A stretch of DNA of 64,000 bases from a virus: positions 62,001 to 126,000 of the IMG/VR virus record IMGVR_UViG_3300048113_001121; one strand, 5' to 3'. Each line of letters starts with the position of its first letter. The stretch's first letter is position 1. The notes under the pieces are model-generated. The model worked only from the letters and a program-made list of their open reading frames with translations, did not search any database and was not told where the DNA came from. The translations under genes were made by a program, and so were the position numbers. Positions 34,725-41,180 of the stretch are shown piece after piece.

Positions 34725-35126
34725 ATGAGTAAAAAACCAATGGAATTATTAAATACACATCCAATAAAAAAATCTGATTTAGGATTCCACGGTAACTTAT
34801 TTGGGGGTAAATTATTAGCTTGGTTAGATGCAAGTGCCGCCGCGTTTGCTATGCAAGTTGCTGATACCCCACGAATGGTTACTGTCAAGATTGATGAATG
34901 TATTTTTAAAAAACCGGCTAAAGAGGGTCAACTAATAAAAATGTATGGTGAGGTAGAAAGTATTGGTACCACATCATTAACTCTTTACATGGAAGCACGT
35001 TCACATAATGTTTACTCAGGTAATCAAACAATTATATTATCAACTAAAATTAAATTCGTTAGAATTGATGAAACGGGGGACCCCATCCCAATATCTCAAA
35101 GGGTTAAAAATAAATACATTAAATAA
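34725..35126 (+). CDS. Acyl-CoA thioesterase, hotdog fold
   Basis: 133 residues. FHGNLFGGKLLAWLDASAAA then MVTVKIDECIFKKPAKEGQL matches the YciA/BACH type of acyl-CoA thioesterase, with Asn/Asp in the active-site turn and the characteristic second strand. It hydrolyses acyl-CoA to free fatty acid and CoA. A phage copy could alter host membrane lipid supply. It follows the nuclease gene by 1 nt and precedes the FKBP gene. Confidence 0.87.
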   Translation: MSKKPMELLNTHPIKKSDLGFHGNLFGGKLLAWLDASAAAFAMQVADTPRMVTVKIDECIFKKPAKEGQLIKMYGEVESIGTTSLTLYMEARSHNVYSGNQTIILSTKIKFVRIDETGDPIPISQRVKNKYIK

Positions 35127-35143
35127 ATTAAATAACAAAAAAA

Positions 35144-35575
35144 ATGAAAGTAGAAAAAGGTAACAATGTTAAAGTTCACTACACGGGAACTTTAGAAGAT
35201 GGTCAAGAATTTGACAGTTCACATAAACGTGGAGAAACCCTTAATTTTGCAGTTGGAACTGGACAAATGATAGCTGGTTTTGATGCCGCAGTTGAAGGTA
35301 TGGAAGTTGGTGAAGTAAAAGATGTGACTTTAGACCCAACACAAGCGTATGGTGAAAGAAAAGAGGAGGCAGTAATGCCAGTTAATCGTAAGAACTTCCC
35401 TGAAGATTTTAAAGTTGAAATAGGTGGTATGGTTCAAGGTCAGACTGAACAAGGTATGCCGATTCAAGCAACTATCGTAGGCGAAGATGAAGAAAATCTA
35501 ATTTTAGATATGAACCACCCACTCGCTGGTAAGTCACTAAACTTTAATATTGAATTAGTAGAAATAGGAGAATAA
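35144..35575 (+). CDS. FKBP-type peptidyl-prolyl isomerase (SlyD-like)
   Basis: 143 residues. VKVHYTGTLEDGQEFDSS, GTGQMIAGFDAAVEGMEVGE and NHPLAGKSLNFNIELVEI are the FKBP strands, and the insert between them (YGERKEEAVMPVNRKNFPED on to VQGQTEQGMPIQATI) is the IF domain of SlyD. The His-rich metal tail of SlyD is missing. It should fold or chaperone phage proteins. Its last base is the first base of the next gene. Confidence 0.9.
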   Translation: MKVEKGNNVKVHYTGTLEDGQEFDSSHKRGETLNFAVGTGQMIAGFDAAVEGMEVGEVKDVTLDPTQAYGERKEEAVMPVNRKNFPEDFKVEIGGMVQGQTEQGMPIQATIVGEDEENLILDMNHPLAGKSLNFNIELVEIGE

Positions 35576-36012
35576 TGGTTTATTGGTTTACAGGGCAGCC
35601 GTCACACGGTAAGACCGTATTGGCTAATATGTTTAAAGAATCTCATCTACCTACCGCATATAGAATTGATGGTGATGAGATGAGAGAATTGTTTACTAAT
35701 AAAGATTATTCGATTAAAGGTAGGGTAACTAATGTGGATGCTGCTCAAAAAATTTCACATTATTTACACAATCAAGGAGATGACGTAATAGTTTCTTTAG
35801 TTTCACCTTATATTGACCAAAGAGAAGAGTTTAAAAAACTATTAGGTAAAGATTTAGTTGAAATTTACATTCATACATCAGAACCTAGAGAAAGAGACCA
35901 CTTTAGGTCTGATGCGTATGTAGCACCTAAGGAAAACTTTATCGATATCGATACCACTGTAGATACACCTGAAGAATCTCTTCAAAAAATTATATCTAAA
36001 TTAGGATGGTAG
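35575..36012 (+). CDS. APS kinase-like P-loop kinase
   Basis: 145 residues. Walker A GQPSHGKT (7-14), then RIDGDEMRELFTNKDYS, GRVTNVDAAQKISHYL and VEIYIHTSEPRERDHFRS follow the CysC (adenylylsulfate kinase) order. The helix after DGD is degenerate, so the substrate may be another alcohol. It overlaps the HAD gene by 7 nt, and with the nucleotidyltransferase after it forms a three-gene unit that could make an activated small molecule for surface modification. Confidence 0.8.
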   Translation: MVYWFTGQPSHGKTVLANMFKESHLPTAYRIDGDEMRELFTNKDYSIKGRVTNVDAAQKISHYLHNQGDDVIVSLVSPYIDQREEFKKLLGKDLVEIYIHTSEPRERDHFRSDAYVAPKENFIDIDTTVDTPEESLQKIISKLGW

Positions 36013-36374
36013 ATAAGAAATCGACAATATTTTGTGACATAGATGGAACGATATTCAAATATCGAAAGTTTGAAACGTATGAAACTTCATCTGTAGATGT
36101 TTTACCTGAAGTAAAAGAAAAGTTAGAGTCGTGGAGTAAAGAAGGTCATATGGTAATTTTAACTACCGCACGACCAGATTATCTCTACGACCATACTGTT
36201 AAAGAATTGAAAGAGAACGGTATAATCTATGACCGTTTAATTACAGGAATTGAGAGGGGTCCGAGAATCTTAATTAATGATATGGACCCTAATAAACCGG
36301 GTCAACGAGCGTTTGGAGTAAACCTTAATAGAAATGAGGGATTCAAAGGTATTGATTGGTCTAATTATATTTAA
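36006..36374 (+). CDS. HAD-like phosphatase
   Basis: 122 residues. FCDIDGTIF (9-17) is the D-x-D nucleophile motif, VILTTARPDYL the Thr motif, and LINDMDP a late acidic motif. Small size and absence of a large cap suggest a phosphatase on a small or sugar phosphate, similar to capsule-type HADs. It overlaps the kinase gene and is 9 nt before the nucleotidyltransferase. Confidence 0.82.
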   Translation: MVDKKSTIFCDIDGTIFKYRKFETYETSSVDVLPEVKEKLESWSKEGHMVILTTARPDYLYDHTVKELKENGIIYDRLITGIERGPRILINDMDPNKPGQRAFGVNLNRNEGFKGIDWSNYI

Positions 36375-36383
36375 ATTTAAATT

Positions 36384-36776
36384 ATGAGTGATTGGAGTAG
36401 TAAATTTCACGTAGAGTCATCAATGCCGGCTAGAGATGGTCAGTATGCGATGTTTGTAGGTAGATGGCAACCTTTACATAAAGGTCATCAAGAGTTATTT
36501 AAACAGGCAATGGATAAAGGTAAAAATGTTTTAATCTGTATTAGAGACGGAAAACCTAACGAAAAAAATCCATTTACCGCAACAGAAGTTAAAGAAAATA
36601 TTATGAATCATTATTCTTCTGAAGTCGAATCAGGTAAAGTCGCAGTGACTATTATTCCCGATATTTGTTCAATTGAATTCGGTAGAGGAGTTGGTTATGA
36701 TATAATTGAACACACACCCCCTTCTGAAATTGGAAATATCTCAGCAACTAAGATTCGTAAAGAAATGGGTCTTTAA
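36384..36776 (+). CDS. Cytidylyltransferase-like nucleotidyltransferase
   Basis: 130 residues. FVGRWQPLHKGHQELFKQAM carries the HxGH signature of the nucleotidylyltransferase superfamily and NISATKIRKEM the C-terminal S/T-x-x-x-R motif. Such enzymes join a nucleotide to phosphocholine, glycerol phosphate, nicotinamide mononucleotide or sulfate. Together with the APS kinase-like and HAD proteins this suggests synthesis of an activated intermediate; which one is not known. Confidence 0.83.
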   Translation: MSDWSSKFHVESSMPARDGQYAMFVGRWQPLHKGHQELFKQAMDKGKNVLICIRDGKPNEKNPFTATEVKENIMNHYSSEVESGKVAVTIIPDICSIEFGRGVGYDIIEHTPPSEIGNISATKIRKEMGL

Positions 36777-36795
36777 AGTCAAAAATCAATTTATT

Positions 36796-36829
36796 ACGAC
36801 TCATTTTTTAATTTAAATGGGTCGTTTTT
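36796..36829 (+). terminator. Terminator
   Basis: ACGACTCATTT pairs with AAATGGGTCGT and a T run follows; ends the transcription unit that starts at 33697. Confidence 0.82.
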
Positions 36830-36854
36830 AACTAATTAATGAACCAAAAAAAAT

Positions 36855-37454
36855 ATGAAATTTAATAAGAAAGAATTGTTTTATTATTGTAATAATGAAT
36901 TACGTTATAAAAAGTTAAATAAGATAAAAATACTAATTCCTTCATTAATCCTATTAATCATATTTTTATCCATATTGTTAATACCCATTAATAAATCTTT
37001 AAGTCGTGATATTACAAATACTGATGATTTTGAATCTAATATCTCGGTAATTAATATTAACGATACTTTAAATGATTTCTCGGAAGATAAACTAATAGAA
37101 ATGTTAGTTTCTTTAAACGTTAAGTTCCCACATATAGTGTTGGCACAATCTAAGCTTGAGACAGGTAATTACTCTTCTAAAATATTTAAGGAAAACCATA
37201 ACCTTTTTGGTATGAAAGAGGCTAGAGTTAGAATACATACATCTAAGGGTACTCAATTTAATCATGCGTATTATAGTCACTGGAGAGAATCGGTTTATGA
37301 CTACGCCTTCTACCAATGTCGTTATTTATCTACATTACATACTGAAGATGAATATTACACTTACTTATCAAAGTCATACGCCGAGGCAACAAATTACGTA
37401 AACATATTAAAATCTATGGTTATAAAAGAAAAATTAAAAGATAAGTTTTTTTAA
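36855..37454 (+). CDS. Membrane-anchored glucosaminidase
   Basis: 199 residues. A basic start is followed by a transmembrane helix IKILIPSLILLIIFLSILLI (24-43), then a domain with IVLAQSKLETGNYSSKIF and NHNLFGMK, the Bax/FlgJ-type glucosaminidase signature with a catalytic Glu in LETG. YSHWRESVYDYAFY is the usual second motif. It would cut peptidoglycan glycans from the periplasmic face, as a lysis or wall-remodelling enzyme. Confidence 0.85.
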   Translation: MKFNKKELFYYCNNELRYKKLNKIKILIPSLILLIIFLSILLIPINKSLSRDITNTDDFESNISVININDTLNDFSEDKLIEMLVSLNVKFPHIVLAQSKLETGNYSSKIFKENHNLFGMKEARVRIHTSKGTQFNHAYYSHWRESVYDYAFYQCRYLSTLHTEDEYYTYLSKSYAEATNYVNILKSMVIKEKLKDKFF

Positions 37455-37491
37455 TCGAAATATTATGTTTATATTAGCCAAAAGAAATAAA

Positions 37492-38187
37492 ATGAAAATC
37501 ACATTCATATCTGACACACACACAAAACATCATCAGGTAACGTCACAGTTGCCAGGTGGTGATTTGTTGGTCCATGCCGGTGACTTTTCTTCACGAGGTT
37601 ATGAACATGAGGTGGATGGATTTTTTGATTGGTTCAATAAGTTGGATAACTACACCAATAAGATTGTCATCGCTGGTAACCACGACCTTATGTTTGAGGA
37701 CAACCCAATGTTAGCTAAAGACATCATGAGTTACTATCCTAACGTTACTTACCTTCAGGACAACATTGAAGTTATCGGTGAGGATTACCAATCTTCGGTA
37801 AAAGTTTATGGCTCTCCGTGGCAACCTGAATTTTATAATTGGGCATTTAACCTACCACGCAACGGTGAGGAGTTAAAGGAGAAGTGGAATGAGATTCCAC
37901 ATAACATGGACATCGTGGTCACTCACGGACCCGCATATGGTTATTTAGATACCGTTGTGGGGCAATATATAAACCTGGGGTGTCAGTTGTTGACTGAACG
38001 GTTAAAGGTCGTTAAACCGAAGATACACGTGTGTGGACACATCCACAGTGGGTATGGTTATAAGTTTGATAATGGTACACACTACATCAACGCATCAGTC
38101 TTAGGTGAAGATTACATTTTTAAAAATAAACCCTTAACTGTGGAGTGGGACCCAAATACAAATAAAATTGAATTTTTAGATTATTAA
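37492..38187 (+). CDS. Calcineurin-like metallophosphoesterase
   Basis: 231 residues from MKITFISDTHTKHHQ; nine codons of an upstream frame look like leader. Metal ligands are all visible: D-x-H (SDTH), GD (VHAGDFS), GNHD, a His in VTHGP and GHIH. Codons are less AT-rich than in the neighbours (many ACC, AAC, GTC), as in the gene at 13547. The class cleaves phosphomono- or diesters; the exact substrate is unknown. Confidence 0.88.
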   Translation: MKITFISDTHTKHHQVTSQLPGGDLLVHAGDFSSRGYEHEVDGFFDWFNKLDNYTNKIVIAGNHDLMFEDNPMLAKDIMSYYPNVTYLQDNIEVIGEDYQSSVKVYGSPWQPEFYNWAFNLPRNGEELKEKWNEIPHNMDIVVTHGPAYGYLDTVVGQYINLGCQLLTERLKVVKPKIHVCGHIHSGYGYKFDNGTHYINASVLGEDYIFKNKPLTVEWDPNTNKIEFLDY

Positions 38188-38192
38188 TTAAA

Positions 38193-38804
38193 ATGAAATA
38201 CAAATTAGAAGTTTACGGATGGTCAATGGAGGCGATGGGACATTCATTAAATGACCAACAATTAGAGGATGTAGATATCCTTATGAAAGACAATAACTGT
38301 GATGAACTATGGCAGATTAGGTCTGAGTTAGAAGACGTTGTTGACGATATGTGGGGTCCCGATTTATTTCATATGAATGCACCCTTTTATAACGGTAGTA
38401 CGTTCTTTAGAGTTGTAGATGAAAATGAAAAAGTAATTTTAGAATTTGATGAGAAAGATTTGGGTGACTTATATGAAAATGTTGAAGATGTTGATGATTT
38501 ATACCCCTATGAATCCCATTTCGCATCACCTAATTACCGTAACGATGGTGTTAAACATATTATGTTAGTTGTTGATGAAAATAAAGGTGGATTTTGTGAA
38601 ATGTTATTTGAATCTGACGAGGAACTTAAACCTGAAGATTTTTCTGTAATGGGAGGCGGTATTGATACACCTTTAGGTGAATGGGATTTTATCTCACGTA
38701 TTTTCTTTAAAGATACCCTACTTGAGATTGACGATTGGTTAGATAATCGAGGTAAAGCGGCAACATTAGAGATTTATGCTGAAGATGGGAGAATCATACA
38801 TTAA
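38193..38804 (+). CDS. Acidic hypothetical protein
   Basis: 203 residues, strongly acidic, alpha/beta, with FHMNAPFYNGSTFFRVVDEN, KHIMLVVDENKGGFCEMLFE and a C-terminal LEIYAEDGRI. No family recognised. It follows the phosphoesterase by 5 nt and is linked to the next small gene by a TAATG overlap. Confidence 0.7.
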   Translation: MKYKLEVYGWSMEAMGHSLNDQQLEDVDILMKDNNCDELWQIRSELEDVVDDMWGPDLFHMNAPFYNGSTFFRVVDENEKVILEFDEKDLGDLYENVEDVDDLYPYESHFASPNYRNDGVKHIMLVVDENKGGFCEMLFESDEELKPEDFSVMGGGIDTPLGEWDFISRIFFKDTLLEIDDWLDNRGKAATLEIYAEDGRIIH

Positions 38805-38926
38805 TGAAACTAACTAAAATTAAATTAAATAATCAGAATCGTATGTTACGTATTGGTTTTGGTTTAAATAAAGGAAATAAATTCTTTAGAATTGATTTAT
38901 GGTGGATAGGTTACAGATTATCCTAA
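38804..38926 (+). CDS. Small basic protein, 40 aa
   Basis: A 41-codon frame whose ATG uses the last A of the preceding stop codon, so it is likely translated by coupling. It begins MKLTKIKLNNQNRMLRIGFG and ends IDLWWIGYRLS. Basic and aromatic; function unknown. Confidence 0.5.
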   Translation: MKLTKIKLNNQNRMLRIGFGLNKGNKFFRIDLWWIGYRLS

Positions 38927-38933
38927 AATAAAA

Positions 38934-38964
38934 TTTGACAATTGAAATAACTTAACTATATTTG
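38934..38964 (+). promoter_or_regulatory. Consensus host-like promoter before the RNA region
   Basis: TTTG at 38934-38937 and TATATTTG at 38957-38964 with exactly 19 nt between them, the best match to the Bacteroidetes consensus in the window. Confidence 0.85.
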
Positions 38965-38969
38965 TAGAG

Positions 38970-39150
38970 TACAAACAAGTACAAAACTATTTTAAAAATG
39001 AATAAACGAAACACACATAATATAATATTAAGAAACTTATCAAGGATAAGAATCTTTAGTGTTATGTGATAGTTCGGTAAAACATAATGTAAAAAATAGA
39101 CTTAAAGCTATGAAAAAGAAGAAGCCCGAACAGAGATGTTCGGGTTTTTT
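38970..39150 (+). ncRNA. Candidate small RNA or short leader transcript
   Basis: The stretch between a consensus promoter and a strong terminator is about 180 nt. It contains only a 23-codon frame (38998-39069, MNKRNTHNIILRNL...) with poor coding character. It could be a small RNA, a leader peptide with attenuator in front of the tRNA cluster, or both. Confidence 0.45.
39125..39150 (+). terminator. Strong Rho-independent terminator
   Basis: CCCGAACA and TGTTCGGG pair over GAGA and are followed by TTTTTT. Confidence 0.9.
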
Positions 39151-39215
39151 GTTTTATATTAGCAGTGTTCTTTGACATCAAGATTAAGTAACGACACAGT
39201 ATTCGGTAAAATACT

Positions 39216-39288
39216 GACCTCTTAGCTCAGCTGGTAGAGCATCACACTTTTAATGTGAGGGTCCAGGGTTCGAACCCCTGAGGGGTCA
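39216..39288 (+). tRNA. tRNA-Lys (anticodon TTT)
   Basis: Complete cloverleaf: acceptor GACCTCT/AGGGGTC, D arm GCTC/GAGC, anticodon stem TCACA/TGTGA with loop CTTTTAA, T arm AGGGTTCGAACCCCT. CCA is not encoded. Directly upstream, CAGTATT and AATACTG form a small hairpin. Confidence 0.95.
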
Positions 39289-39348
39289 CTATCGCCAATA
39301 CTAAATCGAGTTTTGCACCTCTACATAAAATATGGGTGTTTTCAACAT

Positions 39349-39422
39349 GGGGATGTAGCTCAGTTGGTTAGAGCAGGACTCTTATATGGTCAAGGTCGTA
39401 GGTTCAATTCCTACCGTCCCTA
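39349..39422 (+). tRNA. tRNA-Ile (anticodon TAT)
   Basis: Acceptor GGGGATG/CGTCCCT, D arm GCTC/GAGC, T arm GTAGGTTCAATTCCTAC. The anticodon loop is CTTATAT, giving UAU for AUA codons. The anticodon stem has a G-A mismatch and a G-U pair. Bacteria usually read AUA with a lysidine-modified CAU tRNA, so UAU is unusual and may serve the AUA-rich phage genes. Confidence 0.85.
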
Positions 39423-39498
39423 CAATTAAATTAATTTAATAAAATAGTTGTTACTTAATCATTTGTACCGTACATTTACAGTATTGAAAGATATAGAT

Positions 39499-39584
39499 GC
39501 CGAAGTGGTGGAATTGGTAGACACGAGGGACTTAAAATCCCTTGGACAGTAATGTCCGTGACGGTTCGAGCCCGTCCTTCGGTA
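39499..39584 (+). tRNA. tRNA-Leu (anticodon TAA)
   Basis: 86 nt, class II. Acceptor GCCGAAG/CTTCGGT, anticodon stem AGGGA/TCCCT with loop CTTAAAA, long variable arm GGACAGTAATGTCC, T arm GACGGTTCGAGCCCGTC. Confidence 0.95.
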
Positions 39585-39587
39585 CAC

Positions 39588-39650
39588 AGATAGGGAGTTA
39601 TCCAATACGCGTTGGAACTAGATAACTTTAAAATAGAACCCTATCTTTTA
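39588..39650 (+). ncRNA. Structured RNA element A
   Basis: Three nested stems: AGATAGGG with CCCTATCT, AGTTATC with GATAACT, and CCAA with TTGG, then TTTT. It lies 3 nt after tRNA-Leu. It may be a terminator-like or processing structure, or an independent RNA. No known RNA family was recognised. Confidence 0.55.
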
Positions 39651-39671
39651 CATGTACCCAACATACAATTT

Positions 39672-39764
39672 AAGAGAGGTAGTGAAGCTACAATGATATA
39701 GAAAAAGGTAAGGGTTAACCTCTATATCGTAGTAACCCCGAAAGACCCGAAACCTCTCTTTTAC
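39672..39764 (+). ncRNA. Structured RNA element B with possible pseudoknot
   Basis: Outer stem AAGAGAGGT with ACCTCTCTT (39672-39680 and 39752-39760), inner stem CTAC-GATATAG with CTATATC-GTAG, and GGGTTA in the inner loop complementary to TAACCC downstream (39712-39717 with 39733-39738), which would form a pseudoknot. It lies just before tRNA-Arg and shares the trailing string TCTTTTACATG with element A. Confidence 0.55.
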
Positions 39765-39766
39765 AT

Positions 39767-39840
39767 GCACCCATAGCTCAGCTGGATAGAGCATCTGCCT
39801 TCTAAGCAGACGGTCTCAGGTTCGAATCCTGATGGGTGTA
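39767..39840 (+). tRNA. tRNA-Arg (anticodon TCT)
   Basis: Acceptor GCACCCA/TGGGTGT, D arm GCTC/GAGC, anticodon stem TCTGC/GCAGA with loop CTTCTAA, T arm TCAGGTTCGAATCCTGA. It reads AGA, a common Arg codon in this phage. Confidence 0.95.
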
Positions 39841-39848
39841 CTAAATAC

Positions 39849-39964
39849 GGGGAGTTAGTCAAAGTGGTACGACGCTCCAACCTTAAGACAGAAAGCATCA
39901 TACTAGTTACTCGATGTGATTAAGTTGGTTAGTAGAGGTAGGGGTTCGAATCCCCTACTCCCCC
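39849..39964 (+). tRNA. Interrupted tRNA with ~35-nt extra sequence in the anticodon loop
   Basis: Acceptor GGGGAGT/ACTCCCC and T arm AGGGGTTCGAATCCCCT are perfect. The D arm is GTC/GAC. The only good anticodon stem is CCAAC (39877-39881) with GTTGG (39924-39928), which leaves a 42-nt loop in place of 7. The loop contains CATC/GATG, so the extra part can fold. The anticodon cannot be assigned without knowing the splice sites, if any. Length 116 nt. It may be an intron-containing, a degenerate or a modified tRNA. Confidence 0.6.
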
Positions 39965-39967
39965 GCT

Positions 39968-40039
39968 CTTAGATAGGTTTAACAACCGAACAACGAGGCG
40001 TCAAATCTCACGCCTACAAGTCGAAAGACGGAGTCTAAG
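39968..40039 (+). ncRNA. tRNA-size cloverleaf-like RNA element C
   Basis: 72 nt. Outer stem CTTAGA/TCTAAG encloses three hairpins: GGTT/AACC (39976-39987), AGGCGT/ACGCCT (39996-40015) and GTC-GAAA-GAC (40020-40029). The layout and length copy a tRNA, but the T-loop TTCRA and other tRNA constants are missing. It could be a tRNA mimic or a worn-down tRNA. Confidence 0.5.
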
Positions 40040-40050
40040 TGGAGTAATTA

Positions 40051-40277
40051 TACCGAATGGTGGAATTGGAAGACACGAGTCACTGTTAATGACTAATGTA
40101 TCACACATGATGAGAAATGGGGTAACATCCATAGTGAAAAGAAGGAGGATGAATTGCCCCTAGATTAATCATCTACTCAAGAATAGGTAAGAGTTTGTAG
40201 TACCTTAAAGATTTATTCCTAACCAATATTGTTTATACTCTATTGGGACATCCGTGACAGTTGTAGTTGGATAAAAT
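40051..40277 (+). pseudogene. tRNA-Leu-like element with long insertion
   Basis: The first 44 nt match the tRNA-Leu at 39499 in the D region (TGGTGGAATTGG and AGACACGAG), then have a perfect anticodon arm AGTCA-CTGTTAA-TGACT with anticodon GTT. About 146 nt of extra, well-paired sequence follow (GGGGTAACATCC with GGATG...TTGCCCC; CCAATA with TATTGG), and then a variable-arm-like GGGACATCCGTGAC. The T arm and acceptor 3' half are not recognisable. It is either a decayed tRNA with an inserted element or a new RNA built from a tRNA. Confidence 0.5.
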
Positions 40278-40288
40278 AGACTGTTAAC

Positions 40289-40362
40289 GGACTTTTAGCT
40301 CAGTTGGTTAGAGCACCGCACTCATAATGCGTAGGTCGATGGTTCGAGTCCATCAAGGTCCA
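40289..40362 (+). tRNA. tRNA-Met (anticodon CAT)
   Basis: Acceptor GGACTTT/AAGGTCC, D arm GCTC/GAGC, anticodon loop CTCATAA, T arm GATGGTTCGAGTCCATC. The acceptor does not have the mismatch of initiator tRNAs, so it is an elongator Met, or an Ile2 tRNA if the C is lysidinylated. Confidence 0.92.
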
Positions 40363-40407
40363 CTAGTGAGTTCTTTGACATAAAAATTAAATTAAAAAAT
40401 AGAAATT

Positions 40408-40743
40408 ATGGAAATAACATCATTTATTTTAGGTGTATGTACAGTCATTGTATTAGTAATGGTTGTGGGTACGTTTGTGAACTATATGACAACAAAGTCC
40501 TTAAAAGAGGAAATAAACCGACTGAATCGAGAAAACGAAAATCAGTATAACGAATCTGAAAAGATTAAAAAAGAACTAATAGATTATGTGGATAGTCTAC
40601 ATAATATTAGTGAAAATAACATGAACGAAGTCTACCGTCATATTGACAGTAGAGTAGATAAAACTGTAAATGGTATGAGCGAACACGTTGCAGAAATTTA
40701 TAGACAAATAGATAGTAACAAAAAATCCGTTGTTAACGGATAA
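40408..40743 (+). CDS. Membrane-anchored coiled-coil protein
   Basis: 111 residues. A transmembrane helix (FILGVCTVIVLVMVVGTFVN, 6-25) is followed by a continuous coiled coil (LKEEINRLNRENENQYNESE on to the end) with two IDS repeats. One membrane helix plus coiled coil is the shape of inner-membrane spanins, but position among tRNAs and lack of an outer-membrane partner make that uncertain. Confidence 0.7.
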   Translation: MEITSFILGVCTVIVLVMVVGTFVNYMTTKSLKEEINRLNRENENQYNESEKIKKELIDYVDSLHNISENNMNEVYRHIDSRVDKTVNGMSEHVAEIYRQIDSNKKSVVNG

Positions 40744-40776
40744 TAAATAAAACGTTAAAGAACTCACTTTTTAACT

Positions 40777-40837
40777 ATGCACGAAAAAACCATCATTAGG
40801 TAACTTTTTTACACTTAATGTTGGTTTTTTCATGCAT
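40777..40837 (+). terminator. Long imperfect hairpin
   Basis: ATGCACGAAAAAACCATCAT and its downstream partner pair over about 24 bp with three mismatches, loop of 13 nt. It overlaps the -33 region of the following promoter. It may terminate the tRNA transcript or control the next promoter. Confidence 0.6.
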
Positions 40838-40843
40838 TTACCA

Positions 40844-40851
40844 TATATTTG
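40844..40851 (+). promoter_or_regulatory. Host-like -7 element TATATTTG
   Basis: TTGG at 40821 stands 19 nt before it. 21 nt to the ATG at 40873. Confidence 0.75.
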
Positions 40852-40872
40852 TACTCTAATAAAAAAACACTT

Positions 40873-41088
40873 ATGGGTAATATACTTAGTAAAATTGCAG
40901 ACATGGAAGAAGATGGTACACTACCAAAATTTAACCCTAACTATTATGTTGACGTTTTAAACTTAGCCAGAACGAAAGGACTAAGATTAGAGGTTATGTA
41001 TACAGCTATGGATATTGTTAGAGAGCAACCTAATTTAACTAATGAGGTCGCCATTATTCAATCGGCTAAAAAATGGAATTTAGTATAA
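40873..41088 (+). CDS. Small hypothetical protein
   Basis: 71 residues from MGNILSKIADMEEDG; the upstream in-frame ATG lies inside the promoter. Helical, with VDVLNLARTKGLRLEVMYTA then MDIVREQPN. It lies between the promoter and tRNA-Thr, so the two are probably one transcript. Confidence 0.68.
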   Translation: MGNILSKIADMEEDGTLPKFNPNYYVDVLNLARTKGLRLEVMYTAMDIVREQPNLTNEVAIIQSAKKWNLV

Positions 41089-41091
41089 AAA

Positions 41092-41165
41092 GCTTCCTTA
41101 GCTCAGTTGGCTAGAGCAGCTGATTTGTAATCAGCAGGTCGTGGGTTCGAGTCCCTCAGGAAGCT
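41092..41165 (+). tRNA. tRNA-Thr (anticodon TGT)
   Basis: Acceptor GCTTCCT/AGGAAGC, D arm GCTC/GAGC, anticodon stem GCTGA/TCAGC with loop TTTGTAA, T arm GTGGGTTCGAGTCCCTC. Discriminator base T. Confidence 0.95.
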
Positions 41166-41180
41166 CAAAATTTATTTATT

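Noticed and set aside
40051-40277. Group I intron in a tRNA gene
   Set aside because: The anticodon loop is not interrupted and no P/Q/R/S core motifs of group I introns were seen; the insertion is also short.
40408-40743. Inner-membrane spanin
   Set aside because: Shape fits, but there is no outer-membrane partner nearby and it lies in the tRNA region with no late box; left as a membrane coiled-coil protein.
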